A stretch of DNA of 64,000 nt from Cymbidium sinense (Eukaryota > Streptophyta > Magnoliopsida > Asparagales > Orchidaceae), in contig CM038221.1 in NCBI GenBank assembly GCA_021442155.1, forward strand, positions 78,198,494 through 78,262,493, written 5' to 3'. The position numbers were made by a program, and so were the translations under genes. The number at the start of each line of letters is the position of its first letter. Within the stretch, counting starts at the first letter, position 1. Shown here in pieces: positions 34,080 through 44,089 of this stretch. The notes beneath the pieces are model-generated. The model was not told the DNA's origin. It saw nothing but the letters and a program-made list of their open reading frames with translations, and did no database searches.

Positions 34080-34440
34080 TAGGGCCACTCAACATCGATG
34101 TGGCACACTTTACACATGACAACGTCTAATTCGGCCACGCGGGATCCACATGGATCCCACATTATTTTGGCGGCGTATGCGATTTGATCTAGATCATTCA
34201 ATCGAAGATTGGATGGTTCAGATCATCCCATGATTTTCTATAAGTGATTCAATCAAATGATCTTACTAAATCATGGCCATCCATTCCTAATATAAGGAAT
34301 AGATGACGGGGATTTCATCTCTCTCAACAACGGTGAAAACTGAGCATCGTTCACTTTTTGTGGCTAATCATCGAAGATATATGCAATGAAATATCAAGAT
34401 TTTAATTATAAAATAATCAGGGCTTTTTTTAAAATAAATA
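34080..34440 (+). promoter_or_regulatory. GC-richer segment with palindrome, possible promoter/LTR part
   Basis: The only GC-richer segment of the block. It holds gggatccacatggatccc (34,141-34,158), a near-perfect palindrome. Further on are tataaggaat (34,292-34,301) as a possible TATA box, then acaacggtgaaaac. The combination of a palindrome, a TATA-like box and a following purine-rich leader would suit an LTR U3/R border, but this is inference. Confidence 0.25.
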
Positions 34441-35224
34441 TATATGGCTTGATCAATGTTAGGACCAATTTCACTTCAAAATGACCAATGTCAAATGAAA
34501 AGGAGGTTAGTTTTGGGTATACCTCACTGGCATAGTGTCTCGATGGTGATTTGTGTTTCGATTACAATTAAGGAAGTGAGGCAAAGCTTTTGGATGAAGA
34601 AATGAGCTTTGCCTCCCTCTAAATCATTGTGGATATGGATGTCCACCGTAACTCATAGGAGTTTGGTGTCTACATCAATCAAGGAAGTTTGGGAGGAGGA
34701 GGAAGAATGCTTAGTTAGACTCAATTTTTCTTGGTGAAGATGATGGTGTCAAGCAAAAGTCTTAATTTGATCTCCCTTCCTTTTTAAACTTGGCCGAGAG
34801 GTCCTTTATTGGAATTTAATGGAGGTTCCCATGGAAATTGGATTCTGAGTGATGGAGTTGAAGGTGGTGAGAAGGTCAAACATTCCTTTTGAATTCTTTG
34901 GAGCAACTAGAATTGAACACTTGGATGGGATTTTGGGGCTTGAAGAGACTATTGGCTCAATTTTTGTCTTTTCCCCTCCCATGGCATATTTGATCCACTT
35001 GGGTTGACTTGGGCTCATTTATTTTTCTTAATCTCTTGTCATTCACTTAAACACACCTTATCATGAGTTTAAATGTATTTCAAAGTGAGTAGCTTAGGTT
35101 CATGTTCAAACATTTTCACTTATGCCACTTTAGGCATTTTCCATCTTGACTTGGGATATCTTCTTCCATTTGATGGATTAATGCTAGATTTAAGCTTCAA
35201 TTATGCTAGATTTTCACTTATGCT
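34441..35224. other. Non-coding end of the inserted block
   Basis: No recognisable protein. Several tttcactta-gct phrases repeat between 35,110 and 35,225. The left-arm homology resumes at its right edge. Confidence 0.35.
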
Positions 35225-36570
35225 CACTTTAGCATGGGCTTCTCACTTTGCCTAGGGACTAGTTTGGGTTTTTGTATGGCTCCATAGGAGACTTACATAG
35301 GGGTTAGTCACCTATGGTTACTATAGATCCACCATACATTCTCTTCCTTCTTGGAGCTAGGCTTTTGCATATATACTCATAAATTAGGTGAGCTAAACTG
35401 ACATGCCATTTGCATTTGCCCAATAAACATTCATTCTCTTAAAAGGTTGTCAAATGGATATGACAATAGTAGGAAGCGATGATGAGAGACTTCATCTACT
35501 TATGAGAGAGATGAAATGGATATTCATAGTCCTTTGTTAGTTGGTTATGAAATGGGGTAATAGAGATAGATGATTATACTAATATTCCATCCCACCAATA
35601 GAAGTTGAGCCACCTGCAGGATAAATGAAGAGTGATGTCACCTTAGTATTATCAATAGATACTAATGCTGCTCCCTTTGTGTCTGCTTAGCTTGTCAGAT
35701 CATTTGTATATTGAAAAAAACCAACATACAAAGGTATCTAGCACTCTGATGACTAGCCATGATTTGCTCTTATCATATTCAACTTGAGTAATAGTGAGTG
35801 CCACCCAGGATGATTCCTCAACAGAGCTCGACTCTTGTGCAGTCACCCCACTCATAATTTGAGGGATATATCTTAGAAGAAATTATTTTGTCAAGAGAAC
35901 TCATGCTTTGTCTCCAGGATATGCCCTAGGCCTTCAAATCCACTATATTATGGCTCTTCAAAGAGCCTATGTCATATAATGATGGAATTATATCACCAAT
36001 TATGATCATTGATCTTAAAGTCTTACTTGAGCTTTCTAGTTACTATGTTAAGGTAAATTTTATATTAAATTATAATGCCACTTTGGGTCTCAAAGCGAGA
36101 GAGCTACAACTTTGGGAATCCCTATGCATAGATGTTGAATTTGGATTTGTCTCACTATGCTCTACTTATCAGGATATCTCGTTAGATATAATCACTAATG
36201 TAGAGACCTCATTCATCACTACTTCACCTCAAGTATCTCTAGTTTGCCAACATCTCAAGCATAGTCTCATAACCTTAAGATCATTAGAGAGAGCTTTCTA
36301 CAACACAGATTAAACTTCTTGATATATCTACTGAATTAAGAGACTTACAACTGAGGAGACACTATCTATTAGAGAGGAGATCAGATAAGCTATCACAGCC
36401 ATAGAGGAGGATTGCTCATAGGTGGACGCTCAGCTATCTGGAACTTGAGTAGATTCTCTCTTCATTAGTCCATGACCAGAAAGCTATCCTTCAACATCTC
36501 CACAAAGCTTGAGAGAGGAAATCTACTATGGTCTATAGAGCCCATATAGCTTCCCATCTGTATTATAAAA
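35225..36570 (+). pseudogene. Plant mobile domain (PMD)-like accessory gene, copy 2, 3' part
   Basis: Continues 28,620-29,457 after the inserted block and aligns inverted with 8,570-10,170. The open stretch 35,969-36,313 contains LWESLCIDVEFGFVSLCSTY and QVSLVCQHLKHSLITLRSL, matching ELYLWESLCKDVNFGLCSLC and QVSLVSQYLEHSLRALRSY in the left copy. This C-terminal region is not a domain I can name; its conservation in both arms shows it was coding. At about 35,651-35,668 it keeps the empty site of the LINE tail inserted in the left arm. Confidence 0.6.
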
Positions 36571-37299
36571 ATTCAGGCTAATTATTTGTAGTTGAAATCA
36601 CTTTTTATGTCATTGTTTCATATAATATATGATAATGAGTAAACATCTTCAAAAGTATAAATTATATCTCTTCCCATTATACTTCTACATATAATCATTG
36701 ATAAATAAATAAGAAAATAATAAAAGCATCATGTCCAATTGACATGAAACATTCATTGGAGCAATTTTATTTACATCTGCATAAAATGAAATTATGTGCA
36801 ACATGCTGACTTAGGGTGCGACAGTGTTGTAATCATAGTGCTTAAGCATAGTCACTACCTTACAAAGTCTAGAAATGATAACCACCCCTGATGGTTGCCT
36901 AATCAAATAACAAAGTGCCATGGTGCTATAATCCTAATGCTTAGGTGTTGTCACGATGGCATTCAATTTTAAAAGAAAGAAAGCTAACCCTTCCTACCCC
37001 AGTAGTGATAATCGCCTAAGGGAGAGTAGGGGAATGGTTGAAGAGAAAAAAATGTTCCTAAGAGGAGTGGGAACTGTTATCCGAACCTCTATAAAAAAGA
37101 ATGCCCCATAAGATCTAAAAATTTAGAATCTTCAAATTCGAAGAACTCCACTGTTCAACTTGGTTTTGGCATGAAAAGAAAAACCCTCCCTTCATTGATC
37201 TTGGATCAGGGATAAGGGAAAAGCATGTTTTTGCACTAAAAAGTATTAATTTAGCATTGCTAAAATGTTATGCCATTGAATTTTCATAAAAATTGTAAA
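36571..37299. other. Non-coding 3' region of Tat-like copy 2
   Basis: Aligns inverted with 7,600-8,570. It includes the GC-richer ctacccc...gtaggggaatgg segment (36,995-37,040) and the first dyad motifs (36,780-36,970). No gene. Confidence 0.5.
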
Positions 37300-38340
37300 C
37301 TTTTTCATGAATTCGATTAAAAAAGTAGATATTCTGCACCGCAACACCACGGGGCAAGATCTAGCACCGAGGCACTAAGCTCTCAAGAATGAAATCTTTG
37401 ACACTCCTCCTAGAGTTGTGGTTCAAAATATCTGGTGTCATGGTGTTAAGTTCTCAAGTTAATATCATACCTAGCATCATAATGCTATATTTCAGCACTA
37501 TAACACCAAACTCTCACATTACACCACCTTAGAATAGTGTCATAGTGCTATTTGCCTAACATCGAGGTGGTAATTCTTGAATTTCATTCCATCGCCAAAC
37601 TTTATTCTGGTGTGAATTAAAATCATCCCTTTGTTGATCTTGGATCCGACACAAGTGAGAAGAGTTCTTTGCACTAAAAGTCATAAAACCTAATATTGCT
37701 AAAGCGTTATACTAAAAATTTTAAATTTCTTCAAAATAATCTCTTGCACTGATGAAATAACCTTTATGGTGTTATGATTTCAGCATTGAGGTGCTGAGCT
37801 CTCCAAAATTTTGAACCTCAAGCGAGCAACTGATAGGTCCAAGGTGAATATATCTTAGCACCGAGGCGCTATGCTCTCAGAAAAGTCAAACTCAAGACAC
37901 ACATCTAACATCATCATGTTGTTGATGTTTCAGCACTGAGGCACTGTATCTTCATGAAAATTAAGCTATAAACATTCATTTGGTAATGCTAAGGCACTAA
38001 TGTTCCAACATTGAGGCATTACTCTATCTAGAAATTTAATAAAGACACCCATTTAGGTTGTGCCATGGTGTAGATATCTAAGCGTGAAGGCTGTGCTCTC
38101 GAGAAATTAAACCTTAGACACCCAAGTAATAGTGTCAAAGCATTGATATTCTAGCACCGAGGCATTGCTCTCTCTAATATTAAGCCAAATTATATCTATA
38201 ACACCACAACACTACAATGTAGCAATGAGGTGTTGAACTCTCGGGTTTTGAACTTATATCTTTCAAGCTTAGCAGTGCTAAGGTGCTATTTTACAATGTT
38301 GAGGAGCTGAACCCCAAATATCATTCATTTTAAATGAAAT
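37300..38340 (-). repeat. Dyad-rich 74-bp minisatellite, copy 2
   Basis: The gagg-gct core recurs at about 37,789, 37,862, 37,938, 38,013, 38,085, 38,159 and 38,226, spacings 73, 76, 75, 72, 74 and 67. Each unit has a second dyad of the gtgcc-aggcac type about half a unit away. It is the inverted counterpart of 6,530-7,520. Confidence 0.8.
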
Positions 38341-38465
38341 TTTATTATTAAGCTTTTAAATCTTAGAAATCTGCATAATAGATGTAAAACATTGAAAAGA
38401 AAATGTCTTTATTAATTACAAAGTATATTACAAAATGTTACAAAAAAAAATAGAAAAGGATAAAA

Positions 38466-38663
38466 TTAATAATCATATTCATCATCGCCTCCTCCTCCTT
38501 CCTCTTCTTCCAGCTCTAGCGAGGTGCTCACATAAGACTGATAATGAGGCATCGTAGAAAAAGAAGCCTGACCAGGACCTAGTGCCATGGTGCATTTTTG
38601 ATAAAGTCGAGGCATTAGCCTCTCAATTTCTAAACATAAGATCCAGTATTGAACATGCAACAC
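38466..38663 (-). pseudogene. C-terminal acidic tail of PTPP-like protein, truncated copy
   Basis: Minus strand: MPHYQSYVSTSLELEEEEGG followed by GGDDEYDY and a stop, the same C-terminus as PTPP copy 1 (TPHYQLYVSTPLE...DDDEYDY). Here the sequence upstream jumps straight to the region that lies 5' of the PTPP gene in the neighbouring duplicate (compare 41,490-41,600), so the PTPP core has been deleted. Only the last 45 or so residues belong to the gene. Confidence 0.65.
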
Positions 38664-39124
38664 TTGTGGTCGCGATGCGAAAAGTCACTGCACTTGTCAA
38701 AAGACATATTTATGTCATTTATGATAATTAATTTCATAAACAACGCCATGAAAAAAGTAGGTCAACATTGATTGAATGTCATGGTGCTCTGACGCATTGG
38801 TAAAAAAAGTTTGTCTTTTTTCATCTAAAGTGTATGTCCATCGTTAGCTTTTATGAATCGACTTTTGACTGACGCTACTGTGCCATATTGTTAGCGCTTA
38901 GGCACCAGTCAACTAGTCAATATGTTCAAATTATTTCAATCTCATGCTATCTTAAGTGCTACAGTACTGGCCTTATAGTGTCGAGGGAAAAAACCCTCAG
39001 GTTTTTAAGAAATGAGTCCTTATCTTATAATGTTACAATGCTAATTACTTAGCACCAAGATAAAATTTTAATAGCACATAGGTGCCATGTTTTCAATGCC
39101 GAGGTGCGATACCCCTTAGAGCTA
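38664..39124. other. Non-coding segment of the duplicated arm end
   Basis: Aligns directly with 41,560-42,050 and inverted with 4,720-5,060. It contains scattered gcacc-gagg dyads. No gene. Confidence 0.5.
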
Positions 39125-39420
39125 TAAATTAATGTTCACCATGCAAACATCCTATATATTTACTTGTTCACCATGCAAACATCTTATAAATCTAGTATTC
39201 TAAAGGGATGTAAACCCAATCTATCTGTTCACCATGTGAACATTCCAAAGGGATGTAAGTATGATCCATATGTTTGTCATTTGAATAATCTAAATAAATA
39301 TGGCATTTCAAAGGGATGTAAGCCCAATTTATTCGTTCACCATGTGAACAACCTACTAGCATTCCAAAGGGATGTAAGTCCAATCCATACACTCACCATG
39401 TGAACAATCTAAATAATTGT
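39125..39420 (-). repeat. About 61-bp minisatellite, right arm, first copy
   Basis: Five units of gttcaccatg-gaacat with attccaaagggatgtaagcccaat, the reverse complement of the array at 4,440-4,710. An open frame over the array simply translates the repeat and is not a gene. Confidence 0.8.
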
Positions 39421-40290
39421 GCCTTGTAGAACTAGGCAATAAATATCTAGCTCCTAGATGCTAAGTTTTTAGGTTAATATCATACTTGCAGTGTCGCAGG
39501 GCCAAGCTCTTTGTTTGCACCTCCTTAAAATAGTGTCATAACATTATTTGCCTAGCATTGAGGCACTAAATCTTGAAGTCCATTCCATCATCAAACTTGG
39601 TTTCGATGTGAAATAAAATTCTCCCTCCGTTGATCTTGGATTTGGGATAAGGGAGAAGGGTGTTTAGCATTAAAAAAAAAAAAAACTAGCACTGCTAATG
39701 AGTTATGCTGTGAAAATTTTAATTTTCTCCAAAACTAATAAATCTTAGGTAGTAATGAAATAGTGCCACGTCTTGAGTCCCATGCAAAAGCTCGTGAATC
39801 TCAACCTCGGTGAGCATTTAACAGCACCAAGGCATGGATATCTTAGTGTCATGGTGCTATGCTCTCAAGAAAACTAAACTCATGATGCCCATCTGACAAT
39901 GACATGATGCTGATATCACAACACTAAAGCAGTGTGCTCTCAGGAAATTAACCATTAAGCACCCAACAGATAGCTCTAAGATGCTAAAATTCTAGAGTTG
40001 AGGCAAAGTTGAAGTCATATATGTAGCATTGCAATGCTATGCATGTAGCGCCAAGGTGCTAAGCTCTCGGTTTGAACTCATATCTTTTAGCTTAATGGTG
40101 CTAATATCGTTCATTTTGAATGAAAATTTTTATCTTTTTAGCTTTTAAGTCCTTGAGAAATCAACATAATAGAGACAAATGCAAAGTATTGAAATGAAAA
40201 TGTCATTATTAGTAGAAAATTTCATTACAAAATTTTACAATAAAAAAAGAGAAGAGGAAAATACAAATAACAAAAAGAAGGGGGAAATCT
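39421..40290 (-). repeat. Dyad-rich minisatellite, second right-arm copy
   Basis: Second, shorter version of 37,300-38,340, with gcacc-gaggc dyads at 39,550-40,110, then the aatgaaaattttt...catattc border. Together with 39,125-39,420 it shows that the arm end was duplicated in tandem. Confidence 0.65.
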
Positions 40291-41370
40291 AATAATCATA
40301 TTCATCATCATCCTCCTCCTCTTCTTCTTCTTTCGATTCTGACAACGTGCTCACATAGGGTTGTTGATGAGGCATCACAAGAAAAAAAGCCTGGCCTAGA
40401 ACCACGTGAAAGCCACAATTTTTAAACATATGAATGAGTGATGTATTAAAACTTAGCTGTGTATAAAATTGTTACTACTATTAACCCAAATGGTGGTCAA
40501 ATTTACTCTCTCATTCCTACTACCACTGACTAGTCTCATCAACCTTTTCCTTAAATATGATACCTATCCTCAAATTTCTTGGAGTTTATGACCTCAGTCC
40601 TTGAGCCAAATCCTCCAATTACTCTCCTAGTCAGGAGAGCCTTTTATATAAAGACTTCTTCATTTTCCATTCCTTGCACACCGTAGTAACAAATAAATAA
40701 TAAATTAAAGAAAAATGGCCATAACTTATAGTAGTACTACCACTAAGCATATTACAAATAGTTATAAATAGTCCTCCGCACTTTCATAGTAAAGCCTTTT
40801 TGAATTGCAAAATGCAAAATGACTCTATCCCTAGTCACCTCACTGATATTGCAAGTGGGCATTAACTTGATATAAATAAACAATGCCATGTTTTGGCCTC
40901 AGTAATGAGGCCAACTATAGAAAAATTATCAATCTTATCCTCTTGCTTTTCTACTAAATATTAGAATTTCTATTAGTGAGAAAATTAAAGATTTCATCAA
41001 AATTGGGATTATCATTATAATAGAAGAAATACTGATCATATACTACATCTTGTAAATTATAATATGCATTGATAGTACTATTATAAAATATACTATTTTC
41101 CTTAGACAAAAACCTTATTGTTATGATGCTCCATTGCGTTGGCTAAGAATTTTTGCACTACGGGAACGACGTCAAGGTTATTATCATATGTTAGCTTCTC
41201 CCAGCCTCGTTCATTGATGACTCTCTCCGCACTCCCACCTGGATTAAAAAAACTTCTCTCTAGGATGAGCTGTTTGCGTAAGAGAGCATGGTGGCATTGT
41301 TCCTCCACCTATACACTAACAAACCTATTAGTGTCATTGACACTTACCCTCTTCTTTCCCTTGATGTATT
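40291..41370 (-). pseudogene. PTPP-like protein (Transposase_32 type), copy 2, best N-terminus
   Basis: Minus strand. The best-preserved N-terminal part is open at 41,102-41,308: HHALLRKQLILERSFF, then INERGWEKLTYDN and VVQKFLANAMEHHNNKVFV, matching the usual opening of the PTPP domain (ERGW...VVxEFYANxxxxxxxKVFVRG). The middle (40,700-41,000) keeps pieces of the I-S-E-V-T and INVGKI region, with stops. The gene ends in the acidic tail at about 40,291-40,370. A basic KGKKR lies near 41,360 before the first Met. With copy 1 it shows a protein of roughly 330-360 residues. It is antisense to the arm's gag-pol. Confidence 0.7.
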
Positions 41371-42049
41371 TTATCGATATATTGGATTTTCTAAATAAAA
41401 TAAAAGCTAAGAGAGGAAAGGGAAAAGAGATTTTTAAAAAGAAATCAAAGCTTTAGAATAAAAAGCTTGTAGCCTAGGGGTCATATTAATAGACTGAACC
41501 CAACATCATGGTGCTTCTTTGACAGTGTCGAGGTACTAGCCTCTGGTTTCTAAACATGAGACCCACACTGTGGTGTTGAACATGCAGTGCCGAGGCACTA
41601 GTCAATGTACCAAAAAGGTCGGCAAAAAAAAGACATATTTATGACATTTATAATAATGAATTTCATAATCAATGCCATATAGAAAGCAAGGTTGACACTT
41701 TGATGCAACGCCATAGCTTTAGTCAAAAGGTTTGTCTTTTTCCATTTAAAGCACATGTCCATCTGCCAACTTTCTTTAATTGACTTTTAATTAGTGTCAC
41801 GATGCCATATTATTGGTGCTTAGGCATTAGTCAACTGGTCAACTTGATCAAATTGTTTCTATCTCATGTTATCTTAAGCAGAACAGCTTTGATCTTATAG
41901 CATTGAGGTGCTGAGCCCTCAGAATTTTAAGACATGAATTTCCCTTATAATGATACAATGCTAATTACTTAGTGCCAAGGTGCTACTATGATAGTACCTA
42001 GGCACCATGTTGCCATCGTCAAAGTGATGCCCCGATAACTATAAATTAA
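41371..42049. other. Non-coding segment with dyad motifs
   Basis: Sequence 5' of PTPP copy 2 (in its own sense). Dyads of the gtgcc-aggcact type occur at 41,510-41,620 and 41,810-42,010. No gene. Confidence 0.5.
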
Positions 42050-42310
42050 TATTTGTCATGCAAATAATCTAAATCAATCTAGCATTCCAAAGGGATGTAA
42101 GTCTATCCAATATGTTTGCCATGCTAACATCCTATGAATATGGCAATCCCAAGGGATGTAAGTCCATCCCACATGTCCACCATGTGAACAATGAATCCTA
42201 TCGGCATTCCAAAAAGGATGTAAGATCAATCTACCTATTTTCCATGTGAAGACCTTATCTGGCATTCCAAAGGATATAAGTCCAATCTATATGTTCACCA
42301 TTTTAACACT
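42050..42310 (-). repeat. About 61-bp minisatellite, right arm, second copy
   Basis: Four to five units of attccaaagggatgtaagtc with caccatgtgaacaat; same array as 39,125-39,420 and, inverted, 4,440-4,710. Confidence 0.8.
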
Positions 42311-43059
42311 TATACATTAAAACTCAGGTCTATTCAAAATATCTAGGACAAGGCAACCCATAGCTAATCGAATCCTTGGGTATTCAACTAACCCTCTGAT
42401 GTGGGTAGACTAGAGTAATATAGTCCCAAGATGACAGAACTATGAGATCTTGATCATGACTATTCTCATATTTCTATTAAACATTCATCTTTATCATACC
42501 ATACACACCACTAGACATCAATTCATATCATAGAGAGATGTTTATTTCTAACCTTAATCGAGAGTGCTCTCTTACTGCAGTAAGAGGGGAAATTAACTAT
42601 GAAGGCTGTTCACCTACAAATATATAATAATTTTATTCTTCTCACCATAACACCATAACACTTTGTTTAGGGTGCCATAGTGCTGCCCTAGCCTTCTAAA
42701 AGGATAACTGCTTAAAGCTAGCTATTAAAATTAGTGTACAACACCATGACACTATGATCTCAGAGCTGAGGCACTACACTGGATATTGAGAGGGAATAAT
42801 TATAGAAACACTGCTATAACTAGTAGTGTTTAGTCCACTATTTTTCAATCTCTTTTTCTCTCTTTGAGCATGCTTACTCTCACTACACTCCAATATTACA
42901 CTTGGGCTCCCAATGATCTTCTTTTGTTCTGAGACACTTTGTTCACTTCAGGTAAAATATTTATTCCATTATCTTTAAAAAATGTTAAATCATAATCCCA
43001 TCATTAATCATAATACCACAGTGACATCATTCCTATGGTGCAAGAACTCTTCGCCAGCG
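42311..43059. other. Outer edge of the right arm and spacer
   Basis: 42,370-42,610 is the inverted counterpart of 4,110-4,350 and ends the recognisable arm. 42,640-42,800 has further dyads, and 42,850-42,960 is a pyrimidine-rich stretch. No gene. Confidence 0.5.
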
Positions 43060-43940
43060 TGAAAGAGCATTAGAATGATAGAGATTTTGTTTGGGGAAAA
43101 CTAGTAAGTTTTGATGGTAGTAATATTAAGGTATATTATAATTTATAAGATGTGGTATATGATAAGTGTCCCTTCTATTATAATGATCATTTTGATTTTG
43201 ATGAAATCCTTAATTTCCTCACTGTTAGAAATTCTAATGTTCAGTTGAAAAGGAGGGGGATAAGATTATTAATTTTTTTGCCAGCCTCATTGCTAAGGCC
43301 AAAGCTTAGAATTATTTCATTTCTATTAATTTAATGCCCATTGGCAATATCAGTGAGGTGACTAAGAATAGAGCCATTTTTAATTTTATAATTTAAATGT
43401 GCTTTATTATGGATGTAAGGAAGATTATTTATAATTTTATTTGTAATATGATTAGAGGTAGTAATACTATAGGTTATGGTCATTCTTCTTTAATTTATTC
43501 TTTATGTGTTGCGAGGGGAGTCAGATGAAATAATATTTAAATAAAATGCTCCCCTGACTAAGAGAGTATTTGAATGATTTGGATTAAAGACTAAAGTGAG
43601 AGAAAGCTCACATGCCCCTCAGTCCACACCAAAACCCTCCAAGACCTTAAACAAGCAACTCTAAGAAATTGAAGGATATGTCTCAAATTTAAGAAAAAAA
43701 TCTTTGTTAGACCAGTCAGCTTTAGCAGGAACTGGGAGGAAATTTGACCACCATATAGGTTAGTAGTAGTGATAGTTTTCATACATGGTTAAGTTTAATA
43801 GATTACTCATTGTTTGAGAATTATGGCTTTCATGTGGGTCTAGGATAGGTATCTTTTCTTATAACACCTCATTATCAGCCTTGCACCGTCTGAGCTAGAA
43901 GAAGAAAAGGTGAGGATAATGATAAATATGATTATTAGTT
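43060..43940 (+). pseudogene. PTPP-like protein (Transposase_32 type), copy 3
   Basis: Plus strand. The middle of the domain is well preserved: GKLVSFDGSNIKVYYNL, DFDEILNFLTVRNSNVQ (43,190-43,245), then, after a frame change, NISEVTKNRAIFNF and later GYGHSSLIYSLCVA, matching the GLSHxSLIxxLCxxAGV end of the domain. The tail at 43,860-43,937 has TPHYQP and KYDY before the stop, but the acidic run is frameshifted. This copy faces away from PTPP copy 2; the two start regions are about 1.7 kb apart. It is not part of the right arm but of another inverted duplicate. Confidence 0.75.
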
Positions 43941-44089
43941 TTTCCCTTTTCTCTTTTTTGTAATATTTTGTAATAAACTTTATTATTAATAAAAACATTT
44001 TTCTTCAATGCTTTGTATTTATCTCTATTATGTGGATTACTCCAGGATTTAAAAGCTTAATAATAAAATTTTTTGTTTAAAATGAATGA

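Larger units (their letters stand above)
29460..35225. mobile_element. 5.8-kb non-coding block interrupting the right-arm PMD gene
   Basis: Left-arm homology stops near 29,457 (agacatatg, against agacacatgg at about 11,103) and resumes near 35,225 (ttctcactttgcctaggg, against 10,160). The left arm has about 0.9 kb of its own PMD sequence in this interval, so the block replaces rather than simply splits it. No gag or pol peptide is recognisable in any frame. A non-autonomous LTR element (LARD-like) or several nested fragments would fit. Boundaries are good to about 10-20 bp; no target-site duplication was found. Confidence 0.55.
20806..42610 (+). repeat. Right arm of the giant inverted repeat (Tat-like copy 2)
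   Basis: Reverse-complement partner of 4,110-20,663, longer because of a 5.8-kb block at 29,460-35,225 and a tandem duplication of the end segment (36,780-39,420 and 39,420-42,310). It lacks the RT that the left arm keeps. Gene order away from the centre is the same as in the left arm. Confidence 0.85.

Noticed and set aside
29481..35225. A complete LTR pair for the inserted block
   Set aside because: Only one LTR-like segment was seen; I found no second copy near the right edge.
34806..35255. Open frames on both strands at the end of the inserted block
   Set aside because: Short, without domain, and in a block that is non-coding elsewhere.
39164..39403. 79-codon open frame with internal peptide repeats (KGCKPNL, HHVN)
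   Set aside because: It simply translates the 61-bp minisatellite; the related arrays at 4,440 and 42,050 do not keep the frame.
4110..42610. Reading the giant inverted repeat as a hairpin microRNA-type or foldback DNA transposon
   Set aside because: The arms contain a complete gag-pol order, so the unit repeated is a retrotransposon; no terminal inverted repeats of a DNA transposon with a transposase were found.
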